Part shown: piece by piece, positions 1 to 6,842 of the stretch
How the letters are laid out: each line of letters starts with the position of its first letter
Position numbering within the stretch: the stretch's first letter is position 1
NCBI GenBank assembly: GCA_944323275.1
Contig: CALUSA010000006.1
Coordinates: forward strand, 1-52,250
DNA from: Candidatus Gastranaerophilales bacterium
GTDB lineage: Bacteria > Cyanobacteriota > Vampirovibrionia > Gastranaerophilales > Gastranaerophilaceae
Direction of reading: 5' to 3'
DNA: 52,250 nt
Notes under the pieces: model-generated
Databases searched by the model: none
Told to the model about the DNA's origin: nothing
Seen by the model: only the letters and a program-made list of their open reading frames with translations
Program-made: the position numbers and the translations under genes

Positions 1-71
1 GATGTAGCGCAGTTTGGTAGCGCACCGTGTTCGGGTCGCGGGGGTCGCAAGTTCGAATCTTGTCATCCCGA
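1..71 (+). tRNA. tRNA-Pro (anticodon CGG), 5' end cut off by window edge
   Basis: The cloverleaf folds with D-stem GCGC/GCGC, anticodon stem CCGTG/CGCGG around loop TTCGGGT (anticodon CGG, reading CCG), T-stem GCAAG/CTTGT with TTCGAAT loop, and acceptor 3' strand CATCCCG plus discriminator A at 71. The first three acceptor bases lie before base 1; the full gene would be 74 nt, the same as the second tRNA-Pro at 1186. No CCA is encoded, so the CCA end must be added after transcription. Confidence 0.93.
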
Positions 72-97
72 TTTTTTGTGTCTCCAAATATTTTAAG

Positions 98-151
98 GAC
101 AAGATTACATCTTGTCAGACTTCTCGAAAAATTACGCTTCCGCTATTTTTC
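98..151 (+). repeat. Paired-hairpin element downstream of tRNA-Pro(CGG)
   Basis: The first hairpin is GACAAGAT-TAC-ATCTTGTC (98-116), a perfect 8-bp stem. The second is GAAAAAT-(TACGCTTCCGCT)-ATTTTTC (126-151). The same pair, with different stem bases but conserved loops, lies downstream of tRNA-Pro(GGG) at 1290-1345. The stem differences are compensatory, so the pairing itself appears to be maintained. It could be a tRNA 3'-processing or terminator structure or a dispersed repeat family; the sequence alone does not decide. Confidence 0.6.
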
Positions 152-160
152 CTATAAAAT
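132..160 (+). promoter_or_regulatory. Leaderless promoter of the phosphatase gene at 167
   Basis: A -10 hexamer TAAAAT (155-160, 5 of 6 to TATAAT) ends six bases before the ATG, placing +1 on the A of the start codon at 167. No Shine-Dalgarno sequence precedes the ATG. The -35 region (TTACGC, 132-137) is poor and overlaps the second hairpin of the downstream tRNA element. Confidence 0.5.
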
Positions 161-166
161 AATATT

Positions 167-658
167 ATGAAAATTTCTGCAATAACCTTTAAAACCAGAC
201 CACAAAATTATTTAAAAATAGATGATACTGTTTCTCGTTCTGCACAACCAATGGCAGAAGATTTTGAATGGCTAAAAAATCAGGGTGTAACTGATGTGAT
301 AAATTTCAGAACAATGATAAAGTCAAATCTCAATTTTGATGAAAAAACTATTGTTGAACAAAACGGAATGAAGTATCACTCTCTGCCATCAATTTCCAGA
401 CATCCTGATGAAAACAAAATAAAAAACTTTTTAAACATCATAGACAATGTAAAAGAATCAAACGGCAAAGTGCATATTCACTGCAAAGCAGGTGCTGACA
501 GAACCGGCATGTATTCTTTAATTTATAAACAAATTAACCATCTTGGAGATTTAATTTCTAACAAAGCAGAAATGCTAAAAATGGGACACAACAACAAATT
601 ATATCCAGATTTGCTGCCTTGGATAGAAAATTTTTTAAAAAAGAACAATATTATTTAA
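167..658 (+). CDS. Dual-specificity / tyrosine phosphatase-like protein
   Basis: A 163-residue cytosolic protein with the cysteine phosphatase signature HCKAGADRT at residues 105-113 (nucleophile Cys106, phosphate-binding Arg112, Thr113), which matches the CX5R(S/T) loop of the protein tyrosine / dual-specificity phosphatase superfamily. The 'SRSAQP' segment near residue 23 is typical of the small bacterial DSP-like subgroup. The substrate is unknown. The N-terminus MKISAITFKTR carries the FK signature shared with other unknown proteins in this window. There is no Shine-Dalgarno; the start coincides with the predicted transcription start. It lies alone between the two tRNA-Pro genes, apart from the small gene that follows. 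Confidence 0.85.
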   Translation: MKISAITFKTRPQNYLKIDDTVSRSAQPMAEDFEWLKNQGVTDVINFRTMIKSNLNFDEKTIVEQNGMKYHSLPSISRHPDENKIKNFLNIIDNVKESNGKVHIHCKAGADRTGMYSLIYKQINHLGDLISNKAEMLKMGHNNKLYPDLLPWIENFLKKNNII

Positions 659-721
659 AATATTTAATACTAAAGTAAATTTGTTTGCTTTATAATATTT
701 ATGTACAGAAAAGAGGTAAAA

Positions 722-952
722 ATGAATATAACACCTGTATCATTTAAGGCAAAATTTACAATTCCGTATAATGATGTAAATAAAAAAATTGATTTCTTAC
801 ATACAAAAGTTTTAAAAATTGGCAAAGAAATTCAAGCAACAACCACTATAAGAAACGAAGCTTTAACAATAGACTCTTACAAAAGCAAAGACAGCTTTGT
901 TAGAGAGTCATTAAACAAACTTGGAATAGAATTCAAGGAAAACAGTAAATAA
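722..952 (+). CDS. Small hypothetical protein with SFK N-terminus
   Basis: A 76-residue, lysine-rich protein of unknown function beginning MNITPVSFKAKF. An ATG at 701 in frame would add seven residues, but AGAGG lies six to eight bases before the ATG at 722 and a TATAAT (691-696) overlaps the longer version's upstream region, so 722 is preferred. No signal peptide or membrane segment is seen. It shares the '(V/I)(S/T)FK' start with genes at 167, 23317 and 48097. Confidence 0.65.
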   Translation: MNITPVSFKAKFTIPYNDVNKKIDFLHTKVLKIGKEIQATTTIRNEALTIDSYKSKDSFVRESLNKLGIEFKENSK

Positions 953-995
953 TCTGAATCTTGAAAATAATTATTTTATGATAAAATAAAAATAT

Positions 996-1064
996 CGGGA
1001 CACTCTGCCAAAAGGATAATTCAATGAATTAACTGTAAGAGGTAAGCGTAGCTGCGCTAGTCCC
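996..1064 (+). repeat. Structured repeat, copy 1
   Basis: The copy opens with CGGGACACTCTGCC and closes with GCGTAGCTGCGCTAGTCCC. GGGAC at 997 can pair with GTCCC at 1060. Inside are CTCT/AGAG and the perfect arm TAATTCA/TGAATTA, followed by an AGCG/CGCT hairpin. The flanks of copy 2 at 1100 are nearly identical while the central hairpin differs wholly in sequence, yet stays a perfect hairpin. This suggests an RNA structure or a small mobile palindromic repeat. Confidence 0.6.
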
Positions 1065-1099
1065 TATATTAATTGAAAATTGAATACTACAAAAATATT

Positions 1100-1172
1100 G
1101 GGACACTCTGCCGAACAAACAAGACTAAATGTCTTGTTTGTGAGAGGAAAGCAGCGTAGCTGCGCTAGTCCC
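1100..1172 (+). repeat. Structured repeat, copy 2
   Basis: The same 5' arm (GGGACACTCTGCC) and 3' arm (GTAGCTGCGCTAGTCCC) as copy 1 flank a different central hairpin: an 11-bp perfect stem at 1115-1125 / 1131-1141 with loop TAAAT. The 3' part adds GCAGC-GTA-GCTGC. It ends 13 bases before tRNA-Pro(GGG). No open reading frame explains it. Confidence 0.6.
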
Positions 1173-1185
1173 TATATTAAAAAAT

Positions 1186-1251
<66 letters not shown>

Positions 1252-1259
<8 letters not shown>

Positions 1260-1345
1260 TATTTTTTTGTGTTTGTTCGCAACATCATTGACAGGATTAC
1301 ATCCTGTCACAACTCGCCAAAGATTACGCTTTCGCTATCTTTGGG
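1252..1345 (+). repeat. tRNA-Pro 3' end plus downstream hairpins, repeat unit A
   Basis: It begins at CGTTCCGAT (tRNA acceptor) and runs through the hairpins GACAGGAT-TAC-ATCCTGTC (1290-1308) and CCAAAGAT/ATCTTTGG (1317-1344). About 87 bases recur at 1667-1753 with only a few differences. The two copies bracket the 135-bp tandem array, as attL/attR-like direct repeats would. Confidence 0.7.
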
Positions 1346-1396
1346 CGGTTCTGATTCGCTCTCGTACGGCTCGTTTCCTCGCCTACGACAGCCTAT

Positions 1397-1531
1397 CGTT
1401 CCGATATTTTTTTGTGTTTGTCGCAGGTTTCACGTTTCGGATTTTTTACGTCCTTCGGACTTAAAAATCACTCACCTGATCCTGATTTGTTAGACTCGCA
1501 TAGCTCGTCTACAACTCAGGACAAATCCTGT
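1397..1531 (+). repeat. 135-bp tandem repeat, unit 1
   Basis: The unit starts with the tRNA-Pro acceptor end CGTTCCGATATTTTTTTGTG and contains a GTCC-TTC-GGAC hairpin flanked by T and A runs and a GATTTGT/ACAAATC inverted pair. It is identical to the next unit except for one base near its end. Because 135 is a multiple of three, it leaves a meaningless repetitive open frame. Confidence 0.85.
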
Positions 1532-1666
1532 CGTTCCGATATTTTTTTGTGTTTGTCGCAGGTTTCACGTTTCGGATTTTTTACGTCCTTCGGACTTAAA
1601 AATCACTCACCTGATCCTGATTTGTTAGACTCGCATAGCTCGTCTACAACTCAGGACAAATCCTAT
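1532..1666 (+). repeat. 135-bp tandem repeat, unit 2
   Basis: A near-perfect copy of 1397-1531. The difference is the base before the junction: the unit ends CCTAT rather than CCTGT. Recent duplication is indicated by the lack of divergence. The stretch from 1667 returns to the sequence that follows the intact tRNA. Confidence 0.85.
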
Positions 1667-1755
1667 CGTTCCGATATTTTTTTGTGTTTGTTCGCAACAT
1701 CATTGACAGGATTACATCCTGCCACAACTCGCCAAAGATTATGCTTTAGCTACAA
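1667..1755 (+). repeat. tRNA-Pro 3' end plus downstream hairpins, repeat unit A'
   Basis: A direct repeat of 1252-1340, beginning with the acceptor CGTTCCGAT and containing GACAGGATTACATCCTG. The second hairpin loop has drifted (TATGCTTTAGCT instead of TACGCTTTCGCT). The remaining sequence to 1837 holds no gene that I can support. Confidence 0.7.
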
Positions 1756-1837
1756 TTTTATTAAAGCCGAATAGAAATTAAATCAAGTTCTATTAATTTT
1801 CTCTGAAAACAATTTCTTTATAATCATGCTGGCTCAT

Positions 1838-2956
1838 TTATACAATTTTTTCATACATAGTTGTTAAATTACAATTATTTCTATCAATATAACATTTTGC
1901 TTCCGGCGTGCCGTTAAACTGTCCATGAGAATATCTTAATTCATTACGAAATACAATTTCACAGCCATTCAACAAGTTCACAACCTGGGTATAAAAATTG
2001 AGCTGAGATTTTGGAACTTCTATCCATAATTTCTTAATTATAATATTTTTACAAGCATCATCAATTGATGGAACTTTATATATTTCTAAAGAATTATTTG
2101 TTGTTTTGGCATAATAATATTCTTCATTTTCAATTCTAAAAAAACTCATAAAAGAAACCGGACAAGTGTTTTCACAGTCTTTAACAAGTTTCAAAATATT
2201 TTCTCCGGCTTGAATCGCACAGTATTTTTTTGCTTCAATATACTTAATATCATACTCAACAGATTTTTTAATCCATTTACTAAAGACATACTCTCTTAAA
2301 TGACTATTTGTATGAGTTTCAAATTCTTTATAACTCAAACCCGTAATGTCATCAAAACTGACGGATTCAGTATTGTTATATTGTAAAAACATTCCTCTGT
2401 TTTCTATCACACCTTCTGCTTTATATTTTCCAATTTTTTCTATCAAAAAATCATTAGGTCCGTCATTTAATAAACAGTTGCAGGTAACATTAAACCAGTG
2501 TTCAAATTCATCTGGCGCAAATTCTTTAAAGACATGCAGTCCTGTATGATATTTATCCGTATCTAAAAGAATATTTAACAACTTATACAAACCCATGTTT
2601 TCCAAAATAAAGCTTTCTTCTTTTAAGGAAAATTTATATTTATCAATAACCAAATCTATAGGAGAATTAGACTGTGTTTCATATCCAACCCAGACAATTT
2701 TAGGATAATGTGATATATTAAAATTCTCTTTTATTGCATTACCTAATTTTATTGCATTATTTATAATTTCAATCTCCTTTTTATTAAAGGCATATTGATT
2801 ATTAGCAATCATTGAAATATCAATCCGCATAGCCATTTCAATATTTTTAACACAAATTTCTAAAAAATATTCAGGGGTAATTTCATCTATATTTTTTTTG
2901 TTATAAAAAGAAAATGCAACTCCGAGTTCTCTTAAATGAGTATAAATATCAGCCAC
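1838..2956 (-). CDS. Probable restriction endonuclease paired with the cytosine methyltransferase
   Basis: I do not recognise the 372-residue protein as a named family. It is divergently transcribed 78 bases from a C5-cytosine methyltransferase, the usual layout of a type II restriction-modification system, so its role is inferred mainly from position. A candidate PD-(D/E)XK core is visible: Pro99-Ile-Asp101 followed by Ser110-Leu-Lys112, though Ser stands where Asp/Glu is usual. No signal peptide or membrane segment is seen. The start is GTG at 2956, supported by GGAG five to eight bases upstream. It might alternatively be an unrelated accessory protein of the same island. Confidence 0.6.
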   Translation of the reverse strand: MADIYTHLRELGVAFSFYNKKNIDEITPEYFLEICVKNIEMAMRIDISMIANNQYAFNKKEIEIINNAIKLGNAIKENFNISHYPKIVWVGYETQSNSPIDLVIDKYKFSLKEESFILENMGLYKLLNILLDTDKYHTGLHVFKEFAPDEFEHWFNVTCNCLLNDGPNDFLIEKIGKYKAEGVIENRGMFLQYNNTESVSFDDITGLSYKEFETHTNSHLREYVFSKWIKKSVEYDIKYIEAKKYCAIQAGENILKLVKDCENTCPVSFMSFFRIENEEYYYAKTTNNSLEIYKVPSIDDACKNIIIKKLWIEVPKSQLNFYTQVVNLLNGCEIVFRNELRYSHGQFNGTPEAKCYIDRNNCNLTTMYEKIV

Positions 2957-2999
2957 TTCACTCTCCAGATAACTATATTCTTAACATTCTAACACAAAT

Positions 3000-3028
3000 C
3001 GGACATTCATAAGTATTTTTTGTATAAT
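3000..3028 (+). promoter_or_regulatory. Leaderless promoter of the DNA methyltransferase
   Basis: -35 CGGACA (3000-3005, 4 of 6), a 17-base spacer, and -10 TATAAT (3023-3028, perfect). The predicted +1 is A3035, the first base of the methyltransferase ATG. There is no Shine-Dalgarno. Confidence 0.6.
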
Positions 3029-3034
3029 CCTAGT

Positions 3035-4339
3035 ATGAATCAAGGTGTAAATATATTAAAAAGAAAAATTAAAAAGAAAAAAATTCTTTCCTTGTTTAGC
3101 GGCTGCGGTGGGATGGATTTAGGTTTTGAAGGTGGCTTTATTGTTCCTGCTCCTTGCGTAAATGAAAAAATTCATCCTGATTGGATTGCGCAGAAAAATG
3201 GCAATTTCATAAAATTACAACCCACCTTTTTCAATCTGGTTTTTGCAAATGATATCTTAGACTTTGCCCAAGTTGCCTGGCAGTCGTATTTTAAAAAATT
3301 CGGATACGACGACAAGTTATTCCATTTAGAAAGTATTGTTGATTTAGTAAAAAAGCATAAAAAAGGCGAATATTCTTTCCCTAAAAATATCGATATTGTT
3401 ACCGGTGGTTTTCCTTGTCAGGATTTTAGCGTAGCCGGCAAAAGAAAAGGATTTAATTCTGAAAAAAGTCATAATGGAAAAAAAGAGAATTCTGAAATTC
3501 CTACAACAGAAACTCGCGGAATGTTATATCTATGGATGAAGGAAGTTATTGAAATTACAAAACCTAAAGTCTTTATAGCAGAAAATGTAAAAGGCTTAGT
3601 TTCTTTTGGAGATGTAAAAAATATTATAGAAAATGATTTTAGAAACATTGATGACGGATATCTTGTAGTACCGGCAAGAGTTTTATTTGCAGGAGATTAT
3701 GGGATTCCTCAAAAAAGAGAACGTGTCATTTTTATCGGTTTTAATAAAAAATATTTAAAACCCGAAGCATTAATAGCCTTAAGTAAAGAAAATATAGAAG
3801 AAGACTATGACCCGTATCCAATTAAAACCCACTTTGATAATACAAAAGATATACAACTCAGCTTAGATAATAATATATCTAAATTAAAACCGTATGTAAC
3901 AACTTATGATGTATTGAAAGACTTGAAAGAGCCGGAGCAAGAAAATATTGATTTAGCCCAAATGTCATATTCAAAAGCCAAATATTGCCCAAACACGCAA
4001 GGGCAAACAGAAATTAATTTAAATGGACTGGCACCTACAATAAGAGCAGAACATCACGGCAATATTGAATACAGAAGACTTTCCAAAGAAAATGGCGGCA
4101 AACATATAAAAGAATTGAGCAAAGGTTTAAAAGAACGCAGATTAACGGTTAGAGAGTGTGCAAGATTCCAGACATTTCCTGATGATTACCCTTTTGTTCA
4201 AGCCTCCTCAAAAAAGGGAAAATACAAACTGAGCGCAAGTAACGCTTATAAATTAATAGGCAATGCCGTACCGCCATTATTAGCTTACAATATAGCAAAG
4301 CGTTTAGAAGATTTATGGGATAAACTTTTTGTAAAATAG
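3035..4339 (+). CDS. DNA (cytosine-5-)-methyltransferase
   Basis: A 434-residue enzyme that transfers a methyl group from S-adenosylmethionine to C5 of cytosine at a specific site. The motifs occur in canonical order: I (SLFSGCGGMDLGFEGG, about residues 19-34), IV with catalytic Cys128 (GGFPCQDFS), VI (ENVKGL), VIII (QKRERVIFIGF), IX (RECARFQTFPDDYPF) and X (YKLIGNAVPPLLAYNI). The target-recognition region between VIII and IX decides the site and cannot be read here. A TTG at 3020 would extend it by five residues but lies across the -10 box, so ATG 3035 is chosen. It forms a divergent pair with the gene at 1838-2956. Confidence 0.95.
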   Translation: MNQGVNILKRKIKKKKILSLFSGCGGMDLGFEGGFIVPAPCVNEKIHPDWIAQKNGNFIKLQPTFFNLVFANDILDFAQVAWQSYFKKFGYDDKLFHLESIVDLVKKHKKGEYSFPKNIDIVTGGFPCQDFSVAGKRKGFNSEKSHNGKKENSEIPTTETRGMLYLWMKEVIEITKPKVFIAENVKGLVSFGDVKNIIENDFRNIDDGYLVVPARVLFAGDYGIPQKRERVIFIGFNKKYLKPEALIALSKENIEEDYDPYPIKTHFDNTKDIQLSLDNNISKLKPYVTTYDVLKDLKEPEQENIDLAQMSYSKAKYCPNTQGQTEINLNGLAPTIRAEHHGNIEYRRLSKENGGKHIKELSKGLKERRLTVRECARFQTFPDDYPFVQASSKKGKYKLSASNAYKLIGNAVPPLLAYNIAKRLEDLWDKLFVK

Positions 4340-4411
4340 AATAAGCCGAATAATCTAATAAATTTACGCCCTATTGAATTTGAATTAACATATCTTCATA
4401 TTGTTTTTATT

Positions 4412-4441
4412 AGCTGACAAAATTATTTTTGTCAGCTTTTT
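4412..4441 (+). terminator. Intrinsic terminator after the methyltransferase
   Basis: An 11-bp perfect stem AGCTGACAAAA/TTTTGTCAGCT with loop TTAT, followed by a T run. It lies about 70 bases after the methyltransferase stop and before the Shine-Dalgarno of the lipoprotein gene at 4479. Confidence 0.85.
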
Positions 4442-4478
4442 AACTATGATAAATGCTTAAGAAGGAGAAATTTTTAAT

Positions 4479-6062
4479 ATGAAAATTGCACCGGCACAAA
4501 TGCCTAAGAATGCTAAAAAATATGCAAAAATACTTGTTATTCCTACAGTAATTGCTGCAGGTTTATCCTCTTGCAATACGAAAAACACATCTCCGGAAAA
4601 AGATATATTTGAAAAAACGAAAGAGATTGTTGAGTCTTTACAAGAAAACATGGCACAGTTAAATCCGGAGCTATATATGTATTCCCCTGACTCCGCAGCT
4701 GCTGTCGTTGGAAAATCTCTAGCACTTGTTGATTCTCTGCAAAGAACAATGTTACAGGCAAGTCCTGTAGCTAACATATCTGCCGCTGACACTACGTCGA
4801 CCGGTAAGGATGTTAATATCCAAATTAGCTCTGCAAACGGTGTTACATCAATTAATGCCAATAATTTTGATATACAGCATGATAATGGAATATTTCCAAT
4901 TGACTTTCCATTTAGTAATAACAGAACCTATCAATCAGCAATTTTTCAGGCACTGCCGTATATTAACGACGGAAAATTTAAACGTATAGAAGCTATGGCT
5001 AACGGTTTTGTTATAGACGGCAAGTATAAGATGAAGGCTGATAGAGCTGGCGGCTACAGCGGAAAATATAGTTTGCTTGACAGTCACGGTTTCAAAATTG
5101 ACAGATTAAGAAACGGTAATTTTAACCTTCTTTATAAAAATGATGACGAAATAGAAGCAGTCGCATTTTCTAAAGACGGAAAAATGTTAAGCAAGTTTGA
5201 AGCAATAAGACAAAACAGTAATGGTAATCCATTTATATTGCCGGTTAGTGAAACTCTGTTTTCTATCGGTGCTGTAAAAACATTTTCATTTGGTACTAAT
5301 TTAAGAGATGAGTATAAAAATACAGAAGAAAGGATAGTTAAATTTAACAATCCGCTCTCTCACAAAGAATTTGAATTAATAACGGATGCATTAAGTGATG
5401 CACGCAAAGCGATGGTTTTTATAGATAAGAAACAAATTAGCGGTGATAAACTTGAATATGTATATGCTTCAGATCTCAGTGTTAACGATCCGGATAACTG
5501 GCACACCCTGACGCTGCATAATGATATTGGTCTGGTATTTAATAATCGAAACCTATTCAGATTTGGTATTAATCGTGTAAATATACAACCTATGGAAAAC
5601 GGAGGATTTGCGCTTTCTATTATAGACCCGGAAAACGAAATTATATTAACAAATTACTATGATAAAGACTTAAACAAGCGTGACAAAGAATGGTTTGAGA
5701 AAGAGAAAGAAATAAGAGAACGCTTACAAAGAGAACTGTCCGCCGCTATGATGGAAAAAGCACTTGAAAATATCAAAAACGGCAAACCCGCACATTTTAA
5801 ACTCGGTGAAAACAGTGTAATATTGCTTCCCAAACCCGGAGAAATGGTTGTTGGCGAAACTTCCTTAGGTGTAAGGGCACAAACTTCTTTTGATGAAATA
5901 AGAGAGGCTATAGAAAATCTACCGCCAGCAGTAAAAGCCGGTATGGTAGTTGTAACAGTTGCAGCCGGTGCTTATGCGCTTGATGCGATAGTATTCCCGT
6001 CTTTTCTTGACGGTGCTGCTGCAATGGGAGTAATACCTGCGAGTGTCGGCGCAGCATTGTAA
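4479..6062 (+). CDS. Putative lipoprotein of unknown function
   Basis: A 527-residue protein with a lipoprotein-type signal: a lysine-rich N-region, hydrophobic segment KILVIPTVIAAG and lipobox LSSC with acceptor Cys32. The mature part is rich in short beta-prone repeats of the kind 'DGKYKMKADRAGG', 'NGNFNLLYKNDDE', which suggests a WG/MORN-like or beta-strand fold, but I do not recognise a family. A charged helix (about residues 405-430) precedes a hydrophobic, alanine/glycine-rich C-terminus (about 480-527), unusual for a lipoprotein. AAGGAG at 4462 supports the ATG. Monocistronic between a terminator and a convergent gene. Confidence 0.7.
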   Translation: MKIAPAQMPKNAKKYAKILVIPTVIAAGLSSCNTKNTSPEKDIFEKTKEIVESLQENMAQLNPELYMYSPDSAAAVVGKSLALVDSLQRTMLQASPVANISAADTTSTGKDVNIQISSANGVTSINANNFDIQHDNGIFPIDFPFSNNRTYQSAIFQALPYINDGKFKRIEAMANGFVIDGKYKMKADRAGGYSGKYSLLDSHGFKIDRLRNGNFNLLYKNDDEIEAVAFSKDGKMLSKFEAIRQNSNGNPFILPVSETLFSIGAVKTFSFGTNLRDEYKNTEERIVKFNNPLSHKEFELITDALSDARKAMVFIDKKQISGDKLEYVYASDLSVNDPDNWHTLTLHNDIGLVFNNRNLFRFGINRVNIQPMENGGFALSIIDPENEIILTNYYDKDLNKRDKEWFEKEKEIRERLQRELSAAMMEKALENIKNGKPAHFKLGENSVILLPKPGEMVVGETSLGVRAQTSFDEIREAIENLPPAVKAGMVVVTVAAGAYALDAIVFPSFLDGAAAMGVIPASVGAAL

Positions 6063-6170
6063 TATGCACAAATGCGTTAATTTTCAAAAAGCTTTCAGAT
6101 TGTAACACAGCTAAATTAACAAATTATTTAAACAGAAACATATCGCAGTTATTTATCCTGGCAAACTTAA

Positions 6171-6842
6171 TTAAAGATAAGGACAGACCCTGTAATACTT
6201 GCATTTTTTACAGGCTGGTGTTTTGTTGCAATAAAAATTAGTATTTTCATTGATATTTTTTATTATTTCAAGAATTTGTTTTCGATACAGCATGTACGTT
6301 TCTTGATTAAACGTTATATTAATTTTACTGTTTGCAGCAAGATTAAAATATTGCATAGAGAGTTGCTCAGGAGCTTGTATGAGTTTTTTAATTTTTAAAA
6401 TTTCATACATACACAAAAGATAAAAAGTTGTCTGAAATTTTACATGCTCAGGGGCAAAACTTGTACCGGTTTTCCAATCTGCAATAATATAATTGTCATC
6501 AAACTCAAAAAGTGCATCAATTCTTCCTGCCAGCCAGTATTCATCAACCTTTAAATTAAAGGGGTACTCGCTTTTTACAATTTTATAATTTTTTATATCA
6601 CTGTTTTTAAAGTTAAACCACAGCAGTTTGTCACCAGCACCAAGTGCTTCGACAAGTCTTGTAACATCATTGCCTTTAAGATAATGGTTTATTATGTTAT
6701 GCAAATTATTACCTGTAGCGGTGTATGAAATCGGTTCAACTATATGTACCTTATCTATATAACAAAGCTTGTATTTTTGCGGACATTCATCATACATTTG
6801 CAATTTGTTTAAAGTATAGGTCGGTATTATATTATTTTTCAT
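6171..6842 (-). CDS. PD-(D/E)XK nuclease with Fe-S cysteines (AddB C-terminal / Cas4-like)
   Basis: A 223-residue nuclease domain of the PDDEXK_1 / RecB-Cas4 group. Visible features are Cys20, the GRID motif (Asp109), catalytic Asp122-Trp-Lys124 (ADWKTG), the QxxxY motif (Gln137-Tyr141) and C-terminal cysteines 211, 214 and 220. One early plus three late cysteines is the iron-sulfur arrangement known from AddB and Cas4. The chosen ATG (6842) has GGAG seven bases upstream and overlaps the helicase stop by 11 bases, indicating translational coupling. It is inferred to supply the nuclease of a double-strand-break resection complex with the helicase upstream. No cas1/cas2 or CRISPR array is nearby, so a Cas4 role is unlikely. 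Confidence 0.85.
   Translation of the reverse strand: MKNNIIPTYTLNKLQMYDECPQKYKLCYIDKVHIVEPISYTATGNNLHNIINHYLKGNDVTRLVEALGAGDKLLWFNFKNSDIKNYKIVKSEYPFNLKVDEYWLAGRIDALFEFDDNYIIADWKTGTSFAPEHVKFQTTFYLLCMYEILKIKKLIQAPEQLSMQYFNLAANSKINITFNQETYMLYRKQILEIIKNINENTNFYCNKTPACKKCKYYRVCPYL

Noticed and set aside
701-721. ATG 701 as start of the small gene
   Set aside because: It lies four bases after a TATAAT and has no ribosome site, while ATG 722 has AGAGG at good spacing.
1397-1666. Tandem repeats as a CRISPR array
   Set aside because: Units are 135 bp and contiguous, without unique spacers, and there are no cas genes nearby; the Cas4-like nuclease at 6171 pairs with a helicase.
1412-1774. Plus-strand 120-codon frame with two 45-residue repeats
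   Set aside because: It is a by-product of the 135-bp tandem repeat, whose length is divisible by three. It has no ribosome site and the repeats contain tRNA and hairpin sequence.
4457-4861. Minus-strand 134-codon frame
   Set aside because: It is a shadow of the lipoprotein gene, overlaps its ribosome site and signal peptide, and has no ribosome site of its own.
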